A stretch of DNA of 64,000 bases from Flavobacteriales bacterium (GTDB lineage: Bacteria; Bacteroidota; Bacteroidia; Flavobacteriales_D; Crocinitomicaceae): assembly GCA_947449575.1 (NCBI GenBank), contig CANFRV010000015.1:1-64000 (forward strand), given 5' to 3'. Shown in pieces: positions 1 to 9,142 of this stretch. Made by a program: the position numbers and the translations under genes. Each line of letters opens with the position of its first letter. The stretch's first letter is position 1. The notes under the pieces are model-generated. The model made no database searches. It was not told where the DNA came from and was given only the letters and a program-made list of their open reading frames with translations.

Positions 1-1
1 C

Positions 2-142
2 AATAAAAACGAGTTTGAAAATTATCTTTTATCAAACACAAAACTTGAAACAGCAAGTAGTTCACGACACGGATTTGGAGAAATTTACGAAGAAAATGGA
101 CAACAATATTTTAAACTAAACCTACAAATTCGCTTTAAATAA
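2..142 (+). CDS. C-terminal end of a protein, possibly an outer-membrane beta-barrel (partial)
   Basis: An open frame runs from the window edge to TAA at 140-142 and encodes 46 residues. The end alternates polar and hydrophobic residues and finishes YFKLNLQIRFK, the kind of last strand seen in outer-membrane barrels such as TonB-dependent receptors. That assignment is an inference from a very short tail; the start and most of the protein lie outside the window. An attC-like hairpin begins about 25 bases downstream. Confidence 0.4.
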   Translation, partial: NKNEFENYLLSNTKLETASSSRHGFGEIYEENGQQYFKLNLQIRFK

Positions 143-166
143 AAAGGTGGACAAAAAAGGGCGATC

Positions 167-244
167 GCCTAACAGTTGTTTGGCAATATGGCGGAAACGT
201 ACATAACGCTTACCGCCACATCGCCAAGCACCAAAACGTTATAC
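167..244. repeat. attC-like imperfect hairpin (possible integron recombination site)
   Basis: GCCTAAC at 167-173 fits the attC R-box consensus RYYYAAC, and GTTATAC at 238-244 resembles GTTRRRY with one deviation. Between them, arms 180-194 and 213-227 pair at 13 of 15 positions around an 18-base loop. The total length of 78 bases is within the known attC range. The DUF1810 gene starts 31 bases after the second box, as a cassette gene would. No integrase and no second site were seen, so a lone attC relic, or simply a hairpin in a mobile intergenic region, is possible. Confidence 0.4.
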
Positions 245-275
245 CAATCCTTAAAAAAATCATTATTTATAAATC

Positions 276-734
276 ATGACAGACAAGTTTAAATTAAATA
301 GGTTTGTAGCATCACAAGAAAAAATCTATGAAACTGCTTTAAATGAAATTAAAAGGGGAAATAAAACAAGTCATTGGATGTGGTACATATTTCCTCAATA
401 TAAGGGGTTAGCACATAGTTTAACATCGCAAAAATATGCAATTACTTGTATTGAGGAGGCTTCCATGTATTTCAATCATCCAATTCTTGGTCAAAGGCTT
501 ATCGAAATTACTACTGCATTTTTCATATTAGAAGGTAAAACTGCATATGAGGTACTTGGAGAATCTGATTATCTTAAAATGAAATCTTGTATGACATTAT
601 TTGATTTAGTCCAAGACGATATTGATATTTTCTCAAAAGTTCTTGAAAAATATTATGGAGGTAATCAATGCATTAAAACTCGATCTCAGATATTAAATCA
701 ATTGAATAACACTAATGAAATACAGTATTCCTAA
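276..734 (+). CDS. DUF1810 family protein
   Basis: This 152-residue protein has the family layout: an N-terminal helix (RFVASQEKIYETALNEI), the signature WMWYIFPQ at residues 34-41, a YLKMKSCMTLFDLV segment in the second half, and about the family length of 140-150. Biochemical function of the family is not established to my knowledge. The gene stands alone: an attC-like hairpin lies just upstream and the ATPase gene with its palindromes downstream, which suggests acquisition as an accessory gene. The ATG at 276 is the first in frame. Family call fairly sure, function unknown. Confidence 0.8.
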   Translation: MTDKFKLNRFVASQEKIYETALNEIKRGNKTSHWMWYIFPQYKGLAHSLTSQKYAITCIEEASMYFNHPILGQRLIEITTAFFILEGKTAYEVLGESDYLKMKSCMTLFDLVQDDIDIFSKVLEKYYGGNQCIKTRSQILNQLNNTNEIQYS

Positions 735-826
735 TTCTTCTAACTTAAAGCACCCTACTGTGCTGGAATTGTAATTTTGTACTATATCGCAAATAAAAAC
801 ACTTAAAAAACAATAACTTACCCTTG

Positions 827-867
827 AAATCATTAAAACTTGCAAAAATTTCAAGTTTTAATGATTT
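827..867. repeat. Perfect 16-bp palindrome upstream of the DUF4143 ATPase
   Basis: AAATCATTAAAACTTG (827-842) is repeated in perfect inversion at 852-867 around a 9-base AT-rich loop. It ends 17 bases before the ATPase start codon. A TACCTTTG (873-880) matching the Bacteroidota -7 element follows at once, so the palindrome covers the region where the -33 element would lie. A near-identical copy sits after the ATPase gene at 2138-2178. An operator or a mobile-element end are both possible. Confidence 0.8.
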
Positions 868-884
868 AGTAATACCTTTGTAGT

Positions 885-2117
885 ATGAGAAATTACACAT
901 CCCGTACTAATTACATTAATAAGTTACTGGCTTACAAAGACAAAGATCTTATCAAAGTAGTAAGTGGTCTGAGAAGAAGTGGTAAAAGTACTTTGTTTGA
1001 ACTCTATCGAAATGAATTAATTCACTTAGAAATTGATGCTTCACAAATTGTATTTTTAAATTTTGAAGATTTTGAACTTCGTAACTATTTGAATGATTTA
1101 GATGCTTTGTACGAATTCATTACAAGTCAATTAGATTTATCAAAACCTTGTTATGTTTTTTTAGATGAAATTCAAAATGTAGCAGAATTTGAACGATTAG
1201 TCGATGGATTATTTGTTAAACCGACTATCGATGTATATATAACAGGTTCAAATGCATTTTTATTATCGAGTGAATTAGCTACATTACTCAGTGGTCGTTA
1301 TATCGAAATTTCCATTTTACCATTTTCATTTAAAGAATATTTAAGTGCACGCAAAATTGAATCGAACAACAAATACCTAAATTTTGAGGCACTATTTTTT
1401 GACTATGTGAATGAAACTTCTCTACCAAAAGGTGTAGATTTACGCGATGGCGGTTTTGAAATGATATACGAATATTTGGAGGCAATTTACACTACCATTA
1501 TAGAAAAAGATATTTCTCAACGTCATAAAATCAACGATAAACGCGCATTTGGAAATATTACAAAATTTATAAGTTCTCATATTGGAAGTCCAGTTTCTCC
1601 AACGAATATCGCAAAATCACTTATTCAAGACGGAAAAAAATTACATAATACAACTGTAGAAAGATATATCGAATATTTAGTAGGAAGTTTTATTTTTTAT
1701 AAGGTGCATCGTTTTGATTTGAAAGGCAAAAAACAATTAGCAACGCAAGAAAAATACTACCTTGTAGACGTTGGACTGTTAAATATTTTAGTAGGTAAAG
1801 ACAGAACCACAGACAGGGGGCATATCTTAGAAAATATCGTATACTTAGAACTACTTCGTAGAGGAAATAAAATTTGGACTGGTACCACACGAAATAGTGA
1901 AGTTGACTTTGTTTGTAAAACTTCGGCAGGAGAAATTGAGTATTATCAAGTGGCTTGGCAGATTTCCGATGAAAGTACACTCGAACGAGAATATAATGCT
2001 TTAGAAAAAATTAATGACAATTATCCTAAATACCTTCTAACAACTGATTCATTCACACAAAACAGAAGCGGAATAAAACACCTAAACGTATACAACTGGC
2101 TTCTTGAAAACATTTAA
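885..2117 (+). CDS. AAA ATPase with DUF4143-type C-terminal domain
   Basis: The 410-residue protein has a Walker A motif GLRRSGKST at residues 28-36 and a Walker B FLDEIQ with D94-E95, as in AAA_14 ATPases. The C-terminal third carries SEVDFV followed by YYQVAW, the position of the PD-(D/E)xK-like core of DUF4143, where the usual catalytic lysine is not evident. Members are common as solitary genes in bacteria and archaea; a physiological role is not settled. Near-identical palindromes flank it. If the TACCTTTG at 873-880 is its -7 element, the mRNA would have almost no leader before the ATG at 885. Confidence 0.85.
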   Translation: MRNYTSRTNYINKLLAYKDKDLIKVVSGLRRSGKSTLFELYRNELIHLEIDASQIVFLNFEDFELRNYLNDLDALYEFITSQLDLSKPCYVFLDEIQNVAEFERLVDGLFVKPTIDVYITGSNAFLLSSELATLLSGRYIEISILPFSFKEYLSARKIESNNKYLNFEALFFDYVNETSLPKGVDLRDGGFEMIYEYLEAIYTTIIEKDISQRHKINDKRAFGNITKFISSHIGSPVSPTNIAKSLIQDGKKLHNTTVERYIEYLVGSFIFYKVHRFDLKGKKQLATQEKYYLVDVGLLNILVGKDRTTDRGHILENIVYLELLRRGNKIWTGTTRNSEVDFVCKTSAGEIEYYQVAWQISDESTLEREYNALEKINDNYPKYLLTTDSFTQNRSGIKHLNVYNWLLENI

Positions 2118-2137
2118 AAATCAACAAATTAAAACAC

Positions 2138-2178
2138 AAATCATTAAAACTTGTAAAAATTACACGTTTTAATGATTT
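2138..2178. repeat. Second palindrome copy, downstream of the DUF4143 ATPase
   Basis: AAATCATTAAAACTTG (2138-2153) is identical to the left arm of the copy at 827-842. Its partner, 2163-2178, differs from a perfect complement by one base. The loop is again 9 bases. This copy lies 21 bases after the ATPase stop codon and 22 bases before the DUF1826 start codon, so it could act on either gene or mark the end of an inserted unit. Confidence 0.8.
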
Positions 2179-2200
2179 AACAATAAACCATTTATTTCTA

Positions 2201-2896
2201 ATGACAAAAACCTTTCCTAATTCGTCAAACCTACTTCACGTCAACAACTTCCAAGAATTGATATCTACCCCATTTCAAGGAACTACCAATGCTATTAGTT
2301 GGTCGCGGGACTTGGAGGGCGATTTTGAGGAAATTGTTAATGCGGTTGCCTTTGAAGGAACCATGCTAGAAATAGATGAAGAGGACCTTTTAGCACTCGA
2401 ATTAAGTGAAGCAGGTAAAGTTGCAAGAGATACTATACTTTCAGATTTTAAGTTACTTTCAGAGCTCGGAGCCTCCCCTGTTTTGAATATTATATCCAAT
2501 TACGAAGCAGACGAACATCCTTTTTTTCCGACGGATGTGTATTCCTTTCATGTAGATCGTTCACCGATTGCGACGGATACTTTTTTATGTACGTATTACG
2601 GGGATGCGAGCGAACTCATTTCAAATCAAGATGCGATTCAGAAGATTCAGGTTCCTGATATTCGAAAAAAAATAGTACAAGCATATTCTGGAGAGGCTAA
2701 AGATTTTGAAGCGTATGTAAGCGAACATTTCTTTGACTTACATTATCAAGCAGTGGAAGATGCAAGTGTAATTCAAGCTGGCATTGGACATTTGTGGCGC
2801 TTAGCGGTGGACTATCCTGGAAGCAATGTTTTACCATGCATACATCGTGCACCCATAGAAAAAAAAGGAAGTAAGCGCCTAATGCTGATTTGTTGA
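2201..2896 (+). CDS. DUF1826 domain-containing protein
   Basis: The 231-residue protein contains the stretches I associate with DUF1826: FHVDRSPIATDTFLCTYYG in the middle, GHLWRLAVDYPG near the end and LPCIHRAP just before the C-terminus. In proteobacteria DUF1826 genes often neighbour COG0523 zinc-linked GTPases; no such partner lies here. Histidines and cysteines in those motifs could bind metal, which is inference. There is no signal peptide, so it is probably cytoplasmic. It stands alone behind the second palindrome and is convergent with the polysaccharide genes. Confidence 0.7.
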   Translation: MTKTFPNSSNLLHVNNFQELISTPFQGTTNAISWSRDLEGDFEEIVNAVAFEGTMLEIDEEDLLALELSEAGKVARDTILSDFKLLSELGASPVLNIISNYEADEHPFFPTDVYSFHVDRSPIATDTFLCTYYGDASELISNQDAIQKIQVPDIRKKIVQAYSGEAKDFEAYVSEHFFDLHYQAVEDASVIQAGIGHLWRLAVDYPGSNVLPCIHRAPIEKKGSKRLMLIC

Positions 2897-2923
2897 AATT
2901 AGCTGTATTCTTTATTCAACAAA
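2889..2923. terminator. Weak hairpin between DUF1826 and the polysaccharide locus
   Basis: TTTGTTGAA (2889-2897) pairs with TTCAACAAA (2915-2923) across a 17-base loop, overlapping the DUF1826 stop codon. It lies between two convergent genes. The stem is AT-rich and the T-tract is poor, so terminator function is uncertain. Confidence 0.3.
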
Positions 2924-2936
2924 AGTCTTGCAAGAA

Positions 2937-4085
2937 TTATACAGACTTAATTAATCGTTCGATTTCTGCTTGCAAAATTTTCATGTTTTCATCTGCATTA
3001 AGCGTTAAAGCTAGTTGATTGGATTTTTCTTTCATACAATCTATTTCCTCATTTGAAAGCTTGTTTAATTTTTCAGCCAAAAGTTCAGGTGAAAAATCAT
3101 TGCTAACTACTCCATTTTTTTCCTGTTGAATGATTTTAGCCATTTCAGGAGACGGTCCAATTGCAATAGCTAAACGCGATTGTATAAATTCAAAAAATTT
3201 ATTTGGTAATGCATTTGCATTATTGAAATTAGTAGGTTCTAATATATATAAACCGATATCGAATTTTGAAGAAAACAAAACAATTTCATCGGTTGGTACA
3301 GAAGGAATAAAGAATACATTTTTTCGATTAAATGCAAGTTTTTTCAATTTTTCATAATACGATTTATTATTGTCAACTAACATTAAATAGAGTTCGAAAC
3401 GATCGTCAACATAATCCATCATTTTAATCATATTCTCTATTTTCCGAGTCGGTAAAGCTAAACCATGATGAATCAACTTTATTTTTTTTTCAGTAGATAT
3501 TGGTTCTATCTTGTAATAATTACTCGCGTTGGTTATAACAAGTGCATTCAATCCAAATACTTTGTGATATTCTTTAGAGATACCATCACAAACAGTTAAC
3601 ATAAGATCTGAAATAGGTGCGTATTTTCGAATTAAATATGTTTTATATCTTTTAAAAACAATTCTCCAGATAAGACTGTCGTTATGTTCCAAAGGAGAGT
3701 ATTCATGTGCGTCAAATATAATTTTAGTAGATTCGCTAGCAATCGATTTTGCTAACGGAACACTATCGATATCATTTGCTATAATTAATTTTATATCGTT
3801 AAAACTTGATTTTTTCAGTTTGTTTTTTGCAATCTTTAATTGATCTTGTTTCCAATATGCAAATTCATACAGACCAATGGTTGTAAGTAACATAGTAAAA
3901 ATTAGATGGAGTTTATTCAATCGATAGGAAATATCAATAAAATCAACATGCTCAATTTCTGGATTAGCCCAACCAATAGCTAATACCTGATAAGATTTAC
4001 TCAAATGTTTGATTTGTCGTTTAACTCTTGGGTCATTTTTTAAATTTGAAAATGAAATAATCGCTATTTTAGGTAATCCAGTCAT
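2937..4085 (-). CDS. Glycosyltransferase (GT-B fold, GT4-like)
   Basis: The 382-residue protein starts with IISFSNLKNDPRVKRQIKHL, the nucleotide-fold entry with the NDPR motif common in GT4-like enzymes acting on surface sugars. A mid-protein IIFDAHEYSPLE segment and a C-terminal NKFFEFIQSRLAIAIGPS match the usual acceptor- and donor-binding regions. It would transfer a sugar from a nucleotide donor in the cytoplasm. It is the last gene of a minus-strand group (asparagine synthase, methyltransferase, this gene) with gaps of 3 and 12 bases, so co-transcription is likely. The sugar and linkage cannot be predicted. Confidence 0.75.
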   Translation of the reverse strand: MTGLPKIAIISFSNLKNDPRVKRQIKHLSKSYQVLAIGWANPEIEHVDFIDISYRLNKLHLIFTMLLTTIGLYEFAYWKQDQLKIAKNKLKKSSFNDIKLIIANDIDSVPLAKSIASESTKIIFDAHEYSPLEHNDSLIWRIVFKRYKTYLIRKYAPISDLMLTVCDGISKEYHKVFGLNALVITNASNYYKIEPISTEKKIKLIHHGLALPTRKIENMIKMMDYVDDRFELYLMLVDNNKSYYEKLKKLAFNRKNVFFIPSVPTDEIVLFSSKFDIGLYILEPTNFNNANALPNKFFEFIQSRLAIAIGPSPEMAKIIQQEKNGVVSNDFSPELLAEKLNKLSNEEIDCMKEKSNQLALTLNADENMKILQAEIERLIKSV

Positions 4086-4097
4086 TATTGAGTTTTA

Positions 4098-4865
4098 CTA
4101 GTTTTTACGTTCTAATAATACCACTAAATGAAATGGTATTTTTTTTGTTATTATTGCATTTAAGCAATCTAATCCAAAAGCAATCGGATTAAATTTATAA
4201 GGATACGCAAATTTGGTTTCGCATTTTGGACAAAAGGTGTCACGTTGACCTTTAGCTGCCATATAATACGGAATCCAGGCAGATGCAGGTGTGAGTTTTT
4301 GCTTTAATTTAGAGATAGTCTCGTTATAAACACGAACATTTATCCCAAATGTTTTATGTGTAATTAATTTATATTCAGGAAATAATTGCTCAAAACTTTT
4401 TAGACTAAATTTTCGCATGTGATAACATCTGTGATAAATTAAGTTACATGAGGGGCATTGAACCATACCTTTATTCAAACTTTCATCAAATGGTACAGAT
4501 AATAACAAATATTTCTTTGAAATTCTTTTGAGTTCAACTAATGTATTAGTAAATGTTTGATCATCTAAATGTTCAAGTAACTCACTACTCAATACTAAAT
4601 CATAACTATCATTTTCAACACTAACTTGATCACAGCTTGCTTGAAGTTTGTTACATTTTACATTTTCCAAAGCTGCAAAACTTCGATCCACACCAAGAAC
4701 ATCGTATTTTTCACTCAATCGATTAGTGATCAAACCATTACCGCAACCTATATCAATAATTGAATGCACATTTTCAGGTATTAATGAAGCAATGATATCA
4801 TAATTTACAGAAGCGTCTTTGAAATTTGACCAATCGTATTCTTCGTAATATTTTTGATTATCCAT
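4098..4865 (-). CDS. Class I SAM-dependent methyltransferase with Cys pairs
   Basis: A Rossmann methyltransferase core begins IIDIGCGNGLITNRL (SAM-binding motif I, residues about 35-50), followed by LVLSSELLEHL in the motif IV region. Two Cys pairs, CPSCNLIYHRC and CPKCETKF, could bind zinc or be structural. The protein is 255 residues and soluble. Between a glycosyltransferase and asparagine synthase in one operon, it probably modifies a polysaccharide precursor or an amide-substituted sugar, but the substrate is unknown. Confidence 0.75.
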   Translation of the reverse strand: MDNQKYYEEYDWSNFKDASVNYDIIASLIPENVHSIIDIGCGNGLITNRLSEKYDVLGVDRSFAALENVKCNKLQASCDQVSVENDSYDLVLSSELLEHLDDQTFTNTLVELKRISKKYLLLSVPFDESLNKGMVQCPSCNLIYHRCYHMRKFSLKSFEQLFPEYKLITHKTFGINVRVYNETISKLKQKLTPASAWIPYYMAAKGQRDTFCPKCETKFAYPYKFNPIAFGLDCLNAIITKKIPFHLVVLLERKN

Positions 4866-4868
4866 AAT

Positions 4869-6710
4869 TTAATTAAAATTTTTTATCCAATAATTAAGAC
4901 TTGCAATTCTCCAAATAAATGAAGCATTTGCGTTATTTCCTTTAAGGAAAGTATCAATTTCTTTTTGTGTTTTTTCTTTATCTAAAAAATCTAGATGTTT
5001 ATAGTCTATCTCTAAAAGATGTTTTAGGGAATTTCGTAACCAAACAACTTCCCCAGGAGTTACGAATCCTTTTTTATCTTTTCGATATCGAATTGCTTGA
5101 GGGAGTAAGTCTTTCATAGATTCTCTCAAAACCCATTTTGATTCACTATTTTTAATTTTCACATTGTTTGGCATTTGAAAACCAAGCTCAACTAATCTAT
5201 GATCTAAAAATGGCACCCGACTTTCAATAGATGCAGCCATAGAATTTCGATCTTCATAATGTAATAGACTAGGTAAACTTGAATATTTCATTAATACTTC
5301 GTGGAATGAGTTAAATCGATTATCAAATTGTAATTTCCCGAAATCTAAAGAAGAAGAAGCTAACCCTTTTTTTAATATTTGAGGGAAATAATTATTCTGT
5401 TCGAATGTATATAGTTTTGTTTCATTCATCCAGGTTGATAACAAACTTTTCGCAACGATTGGAATCATTCTTCCAATTGAAAGTTGTTGATCTTTTTTGT
5501 GTTGAATTAACGATTTAGATAAATTAAATAATTGACCATTTCGTAACATATCAGCGTAAAGTCTATAATATGCATGGTTATATCCACCTAAATAATCATC
5601 TGCACCCTGGCCACTCAATACAACTTTCACGCCATCTTTTGCAATACGTTGCATGATAAAATATTGTGAAATTGGTGAAGATCCTAACATTGGGAAGTCG
5701 CAATGGTACATAACATCATGCAATACTGCTTCAACTTCTCCTTCAGATGGAGAATAAAAGTGTGTTGTAAATTGGGAAGGATATTTCTTCTTAATTTCCT
5801 CTATAAAAGGACGTTCATCTACTGCATTTTCACCAGTATAATAGATAGAATACGTGTTTAAATTTGATGATTTTTTGTTTTTTAAAATATCACAAACAAT
5901 GGATGAACTATCTATACCCCCACTAAGAGTTGCAGCTATAGGAACATCACTTCTCAAATGAAGGTCCATAGAATTATTAAATAATTCTTTAAACTGAGAC
6001 ACATATTCATCGTTACTTAATGGTTCAGATTCAATGTTTTGAATTTTCCAATATGTTTGAATCGTCAAGTTGCCATTAACGAGAGTGAAATTACTACCAG
6101 GAGGTAAAGCTTGTATTTCAGAAAAAACTGTTTCTTCACCAAAGGTAATCCAACCCATTTTCAAAGCGCGATTAACTTGGTTAAAATTTAAATCATTACA
6201 AAAAATAGGAGATTTTCGTAAGGCTTTTATTTCGGATGAGAAATAAAATTTATTTTGTTTTTGAATGTAATAAAAGGGTTTTATTCCAAAACGATCTCTA
6301 GAACCAAATAATTCATGTTTATTTGAATCCCAAATTACAAATGCCCACATCCCCAAAAATCTTGAAACACAATCCTTTCCCCAAAACATATAAGCATAAA
6401 GGATTACTTCTGTATCTGAATCTGTTTGAAATACAAAACCTTGTTCGATAAGTTCTTTTCTGATTTCTATATAATTATAGATTTCTCCATTAAAGGATAT
6501 GCTGTAATTGTCGCGAATCATTGGTTGATTACTAATCGACTTCAAATCGATAATACTTAAACGATTGTGTCCAAGTAATGTAGCTTTATCCCTGTAATAA
6601 TTTTGAAAATCTGGACCACGATGATGAGATGCATGTAACATGGAAAGAATTACATTATTCCCTTGAATTTCAGATAAAGAATGATCAATGAACCCATGAA
6701 TCGCACACAT
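4869..6710 (-). CDS. asnB: Asparagine synthase (glutamine-hydrolysing), polysaccharide-locus type
   Basis: The N-terminus MCAIHGFID exposes Cys2, the glutaminase nucleophile, after removal of Met1; HNRLSIIDL and FNGEIYN are typical of the Ntn amidotransferase domain. SGGIDSS at residues 263-269 is the ATP-pyrophosphatase loop of the synthetase domain. The length of 613 matches the family. It uses glutamine and ATP to amidate a carboxylate, normally aspartate. In surface polysaccharide clusters such AsnB-like enzymes may amidate uronic acids or other groups, and this neighbourhood favours that. It is the first gene of the minus-strand group. Confidence 0.85.
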   Translation of the reverse strand: MCAIHGFIDHSLSEIQGNNVILSMLHASHHRGPDFQNYYRDKATLLGHNRLSIIDLKSISNQPMIRDNYSISFNGEIYNYIEIRKELIEQGFVFQTDSDTEVILYAYMFWGKDCVSRFLGMWAFVIWDSNKHELFGSRDRFGIKPFYYIQKQNKFYFSSEIKALRKSPIFCNDLNFNQVNRALKMGWITFGEETVFSEIQALPPGSNFTLVNGNLTIQTYWKIQNIESEPLSNDEYVSQFKELFNNSMDLHLRSDVPIAATLSGGIDSSSIVCDILKNKKSSNLNTYSIYYTGENAVDERPFIEEIKKKYPSQFTTHFYSPSEGEVEAVLHDVMYHCDFPMLGSSPISQYFIMQRIAKDGVKVVLSGQGADDYLGGYNHAYYRLYADMLRNGQLFNLSKSLIQHKKDQQLSIGRMIPIVAKSLLSTWMNETKLYTFEQNNYFPQILKKGLASSSLDFGKLQFDNRFNSFHEVLMKYSSLPSLLHYEDRNSMAASIESRVPFLDHRLVELGFQMPNNVKIKNSESKWVLRESMKDLLPQAIRYRKDKKGFVTPGEVVWLRNSLKHLLEIDYKHLDFLDKEKTQKEIDTFLKGNNANASFIWRIASLNYWIKNFN

Positions 6711-6816
6711 GTTTTTTTAAGTAAAAATATTGAATTCTTTTAATATAGCCTTATTTTTTTTGTATACTTCCAAAAAGATAAGTATTTAACTAACTTTGAA
6801 AATCAATTTTTAATTA

Positions 6817-8313
6817 ATGGGAATAATTCAAAAAGACGCTTTGAGAACAATGATCTTATCCTATTTGGGATTGATTTTAGGTTATTTAAACCGCGGTGTT
6901 TTTTTTATATTATTTCTAACTTCAGCTCAAGTTGGTTTAATTAATTTAGTTATTTCTGTGGGTCTACTTTTTGCCCAATGTGCTAATTTAGGTACAGTCT
7001 ATGCTGTCTGGAAATTCTTTCCGTTTTTCAGAAATAAAGAGAAAAAGAATCATGGATTTTTGTTGTTAACATCAATCATTGTTAGTATTGGAATAGTTCT
7101 TTTTGTTATTATATCTATCTTATTTAAGGATGCTATTCATATGCATTACCAGGAGAAATCTAAAGCATTTGTTGAATACTACTATTGGATTATTCCAATT
7201 GGGATTGGAAACGTTTTCTTTTTATTATTTGATAATTATTTAAGAGGGATGTATAAAAATATAATCGGAGTTTTTGCAAATGAGATTTTATCGAGATTTA
7301 TTATTTTTATTTTGTTGCTTTTATACGGTTACAAGTTAATTTCTTTTGACGTTTTTTTAATTTCTCATTTTTTAGTGTATTTCGTTCCTGCTATCATTTT
7401 ATTAGTCTACTTATTAAAAAAACAAGAAATTAGTTTTTCATTAAGTACGATTCAAATCCCTAAAAGGTTTAAAAAAATCATAATTTCTTTCAGTTTATAT
7501 AATTATTTTAATTCGTTAGGTGCATTGGTTGTTGTCACCCTAGATTCATTAATGATTGCTTCCTATATTGGTCTAACTGAAACAGGGATTTACACACAAA
7601 TAATATTTCTAACAAGTGCTTTAATGATTCCGTATCGTTCCATTGTCCGTGTTAGTTCACCTTTAGTATCTGAATATTGGAAAAATAAAGATATGTTTAA
7701 AATGAGTGAGTTATATCAAAAAGTAAGTTCTGTATCTCTTTTTATTGCTTTATTTTTGTTCTTATTAATTTGGTTAAATATCGATGCATTATTTAGTTTT
7801 TTACCGAAAGAATATTTTGTAGGTAAATGGGTGTTTTTATTTTTAATGATTGGAAAAATGTTAGATATGTTCTTTGGAATTAATGGGACAATTTTCATTA
7901 CATCCAAAAAATATAAATTTGATATTATTTTCACTTTATTACTTATTGTTATCGTTTATTTATTAAACCTAATTTTAATTCCGAAATACGGGATTATTGG
8001 TACAGCAATTTCTACCTCTATTTCCTATGTTTTTTATAATATTGGTCGATTATTATTTGTTTATTTCGTGTATAAAATTCATCCATTTACACTAAAACAG
8101 GTCTATTTAATTCTTGTTTTCACTGCAACATTAATTGGCTATTATTTTATTTTCCCTCTATTTTTAAATCCTATTTTAAGTATTATTATTCAAACATTAT
8201 ACATTTTATTAACTTTTTGTTCTGTCTTGTATTTATTTAATTTAGAGCCTAATTCAAAAGAATACATAAAGGGAGGGATTAAATTTCTAAAGTATAAAAT
8301 TGGTGTAAAATAG
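6817..8313 (+). CDS. Polysaccharide flippase (Wzx/MATE-like)
   Basis: The 498-residue protein is almost wholly hydrophobic, with roughly 12-14 membrane segments separated by short basic loops, the pattern of Wzx/RfbX-type exporters in the MOP superfamily. It opens with an N-terminal helix GLILGYLNRGVFFILFL. It should move a lipid-linked oligosaccharide across the inner membrane. It leads a plus-strand group divergent from asnB and precedes the FkbM gene by 6 bases. A second flippase-like protein follows two genes on, so this locus has two. Confidence 0.8.
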   Translation: MGIIQKDALRTMILSYLGLILGYLNRGVFFILFLTSAQVGLINLVISVGLLFAQCANLGTVYAVWKFFPFFRNKEKKNHGFLLLTSIIVSIGIVLFVIISILFKDAIHMHYQEKSKAFVEYYYWIIPIGIGNVFFLLFDNYLRGMYKNIIGVFANEILSRFIIFILLLLYGYKLISFDVFLISHFLVYFVPAIILLVYLLKKQEISFSLSTIQIPKRFKKIIISFSLYNYFNSLGALVVVTLDSLMIASYIGLTETGIYTQIIFLTSALMIPYRSIVRVSSPLVSEYWKNKDMFKMSELYQKVSSVSLFIALFLFLLIWLNIDALFSFLPKEYFVGKWVFLFLMIGKMLDMFFGINGTIFITSKKYKFDIIFTLLLIVIVYLLNLILIPKYGIIGTAISTSISYVFYNIGRLLFVYFVYKIHPFTLKQVYLILVFTATLIGYYFIFPLFLNPILSIIIQTLYILLTFCSVLYLFNLEPNSKEYIKGGIKFLKYKIGVK

Positions 8314-8319
8314 TAAGTT

Positions 8320-9138
8320 ATGTTATTGATCAAAAAACCAATTAAATTTTTAATTTCCACTTTATTTCCTGCTATAACAAGAAGACAAATTTATGCTAAG
8401 TATAAATTATTATTTCTTGATAAAAATATAGATCAAGAGTTTGAAGTACTACCGTATTTAGTTAATAAGCAATCTGTCGTTTTAGATATAGGTGCAAATG
8501 AGGGAGAGTATTGTTATTTTTTTCAGCAAATAATTCAAGCTAAAAAAATTATTGCTTTTGAACCAATACCGCAACTTTTTAAGCGATTAAAGTTGTTATT
8601 TCCTAGTATAGCGGTTTATCCGTATGCAGTTAGTAATCAATCTGCAAAATCTAATCTCTACATTCCTTTTATAGCTTCAAAAAAATATGAAACACGTGCT
8701 AAATTGGATCTACTTCCAGAAAATGGTGAAACGCGTGTCGATAAAATCCAAGTTGAAACAATTTCTTTAGACGCGCTTTTCGAAGAAAATATTGATAGAA
8801 TAGATTTTATCAAAATCGATATCGAAGGGCATGAATTAAGAGCGATTCGTGGATCTGAAAAATTAATAAGTAGAGATCATCCAATCTTAATGATTGAAAT
8901 TGAATTTAGGCATCATCCTCATGACTTTTATTCAGTTATAGAAGAAATTTGCACATTGGGATATACGTGTACATTTTACGATAAATCACTAAAGTCGATG
9001 GTTGATATCGCGCAATTTTCGCTAGAAAAACATCAGAATTTATCCCTTAAAGAAAATTATTACATTCATAATTTTCTATTTTTCCCTTTGGATTTCTCGA
9101 TTGAATTACTCAATAATTCATTAAAATCTACTTTATAA
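8320..9138 (+). CDS. FkbM family methyltransferase
   Basis: The 272-residue protein has the SAM-binding motif VVLDIGANEGEYCYFF, then IIAFEPIPQLF, and the FkbM hallmark DFIKIDIEGHELRAIRG. FkbM-type enzymes O-methylate sugars or lipids and are common in exopolysaccharide loci. It sits between the two flippases with gaps of 6 and 4 bases and is likely co-transcribed with them. The substrate is probably a hydroxyl on the repeat unit made by this cluster; that is inference. Confidence 0.85.
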   Translation: MLLIKKPIKFLISTLFPAITRRQIYAKYKLLFLDKNIDQEFEVLPYLVNKQSVVLDIGANEGEYCYFFQQIIQAKKIIAFEPIPQLFKRLKLLFPSIAVYPYAVSNQSAKSNLYIPFIASKKYETRAKLDLLPENGETRVDKIQVETISLDALFEENIDRIDFIKIDIEGHELRAIRGSEKLISRDHPILMIEIEFRHHPHDFYSVIEEICTLGYTCTFYDKSLKSMVDIAQFSLEKHQNLSLKENYYIHNFLFFPLDFSIELLNNSLKSTL

Positions 9139-9142
9139 TACC

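Noticed and set aside
7716-7934. Minus-strand ORF within the flippase gene, and similar antisense ORFs elsewhere (for example 21637-21849, 22822-23118)
   Set aside because: They lie wholly inside strong genes on the other strand, lack family features and follow from AT-rich codon composition.
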